Shown here: positions 63,187-64,000 of the stretch, one piece after another
Numbering within the stretch: the first letter of the stretch is position 1
How the letters are laid out: every line of letters starts with the position of its first letter
NCBI RefSeq assembly: GCF_044385915.1
Contig: NZ_JBISCC010000120.1
Location: forward strand, 221,485 to 285,484
Direction of reading: 5' to 3'
Source of the DNA: Thalassobellus citreus
Lineage (GTDB): Bacteria; Bacteroidota; Bacteroidia; Flavobacteriales; Flavobacteriaceae
DNA length: 64,000 nt
The notes under the pieces: generated by a model
Database searches by the model: none
The model's input: only the letters and a program-made list of their open reading frames with translations
Told to the model about the DNA's origin: nothing
Translations under genes and position numbers: made by a program

Positions 63187-64000
63187 ATGGATGATAAAAG
63201 CTCTACTAAACAAAAAAATATTCTAAATAAACTAAACTCCCTTTTGGAAATTAAATATATCTACGAGACAAGAATAGAAAAAGAAGATACCATCAAGCCT
63301 ATATTAATTATAATACTAAAAGGAAAATGTAGTTCCTTAACCCAAGAATTATCGACAATGGTTTCTAAAATATTTCAGGACGAAACAGATTTTTTATACC
63401 GAATATTTTCGTTTGAATATGCCCATCAACAGTTAAAAGAAGAAAACCTGTTTTTTGTTCATGGATGTACTTGGAATAAACTAGTATTTCATAATACTGA
63501 TGATGAATTAGATAGCTTTCATGAATACCATATACCAGAAAAAACACTAAACAACATGCAATCGACTTTCGAAAAAGAATGTCATAAAATGACTGTGTTT
63601 TTGGAGGGCGCGACCTTTTTTATTGAAAAAAATAATCTTTCTCATGCCGCCTATATGCTACACCAACATATAGAATTATGGTTTCGCTTTGCTGCTCTTT
63701 TTATAATGGGTAAGGAACGCAAAAGCCATAGTATTAAAGAGCTTCAAACCTATGTAAAAGCATTTGCACCTGAACTAGGAAAACTTTTTAATACACAAAT
63801 AGAAGAGGAGCAAAACCTTTTAAAATTATTGGATGATGCTTATATAACAACACGCTATGAAAACAATTACCATATCAACTTGGAGCAAATCCATAAAATA
63901 TTAGAGAAAGCTCATAAAATGGAAGCATTGGCTACGTCACTATTCAAAAACAAACTGAACACCTGTATTGTTGAAGTATCAAATACTAAAGATATCAAAG
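63187..64000 (+). CDS. HEPN-domain protein (partial, runs off right edge)
   Basis: At least 271 residues from the ATG at 63187 with no stop before the window ends. The N-terminal ~130 residues look like a degenerate MNT-type nucleotidyltransferase without a clear GSxxxGxxxxxSD motif. The HEPN domain (about 135-255: FLEGATFFIEKNNLSHAAYM, ELWFRFAALFIMGKERKSHS) keeps the catalytic RNase motif R223-x5-H229 in RYENNYH. HEPN proteins with this motif are RNases used in toxin-antitoxin and defence systems. Similar genes are common on Bacteroidota mobile elements. It is divergent from the XRE gene. Confidence 0.82.
   Translation, partial: MDDKSSTKQKNILNKLNSLLEIKYIYETRIEKEDTIKPILIIILKGKCSSLTQELSTMVSKIFQDETDFLYRIFSFEYAHQQLKEENLFFVHGCTWNKLVFHNTDDELDSFHEYHIPEKTLNNMQSTFEKECHKMTVFLEGATFFIEKNNLSHAAYMLHQHIELWFRFAALFIMGKERKSHSIKELQTYVKAFAPELGKLFNTQIEEEQNLLKLLDDAYITTRYENNYHINLEQIHKILEKAHKMEALATSLFKNKLNTCIVEVSNTKDIK

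Larger units (their letters stand above)
47133..64000. mobile_element. Integrated genomic island (left end; right end outside window)
   Basis: Bounded at left by the tRNA-Ala fragment with an integrase directly inside. It carries a type I RM operon with TIR/SLOG genes, an XRE regulator and a HEPN protein. No conjugation or phage structural genes occur in the visible part, so the element class (ICE, satellite or defence island) is open. Confidence 0.8.

Noticed and set aside
63365..63547. 60-residue minus-strand frame
   Set aside because: Contained in the HEPN coding sequence on the plus strand, which has clear domain similarity.

Overview
The window is a low-GC chromosome segment from a member of the Flavobacteriaceae (Bacteroidota). 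Supporting evidence: TAnnTTTG-type -7 promoter boxes in front of many genes, a T9SS-sorted surface protein, a TonB receptor paired with a DUF4374 lipoprotein, an IPExxxVDY protein between rnc and pyk, many SxC lipoproteins, and OmpA with thrombospondin type 3 repeats. I cannot name the genus or species from sequence alone.

Core region (1-47,130). It opens with the N-terminal part of an ALDH7-type aldehyde dehydrogenase. Next come an alpha-2-macroglobulin-like lipoprotein and penicillin-binding protein 1C, a pair that is often adjacent in bacteria. Here the pair is split by a monooxygenase-like gene, a DUF559 nuclease-like gene and three copies of a ~175-185 bp inverted-repeat element. A giant T9SS adhesin-like protein, EEP, YciI-like and CYTH genes, dinB and an ECF sigma cluster follow. 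A pseudogene scar at 21.1-21.5 kb joins the 3' end of pyk to the 3' end of dinB. Beyond it lie a TonB receptor/DUF4374 uptake pair, then pyk, IPExxxVDY, rnc, fabF and acpP on the minus strand, and purN, cyclase, RNase H, PfkB kinase and purF on the plus strand. Two tandem copies of a small structured RNA lie between purF and sodA. An AddA-like helicase-nuclease and an AddB-like nuclease flank an OmpA gene, and an alpha/beta hydrolase, a Nudix-type regulator and an aldose epimerase close the core.

Integrated island (47,133 to beyond the right edge). A 42-bp 3' fragment of tRNA-Ala(GGC) marks the left attachment site, immediately followed by a tyrosine recombinase. After it, 13 minus-strand genes (62,611 down to 48,872) form one apparent operon. 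Its outer parts are a type I restriction-modification system: a single-TRD HsdS-like gene, hsdM and full hsdS at the start, hsdR and a YgjP-like metallopeptidase at the end. Nested between hsdS and hsdR are eight accessory genes: two MTH538-type TIR proteins (one with an extra N-terminal domain), two classical TIR proteins, a stand-alone SLOG-fold protein, a DUF2188 protein, a small unknown and an AlbA_2/RecG-like ATP-binding protein. All four TIR proteins keep the expected catalytic glutamate.

A cluster of four different TIR enzymes plus one SLOG protein resembles a Thoeris-like nucleotide-signalling defence module, but it has no recognisable SIR2-type ThsA effector. It is the best candidate here for an undescribed system. 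Upstream are an XRE regulator with plausible operators and a HEPN protein with an intact Rx5H motif that runs off the window.
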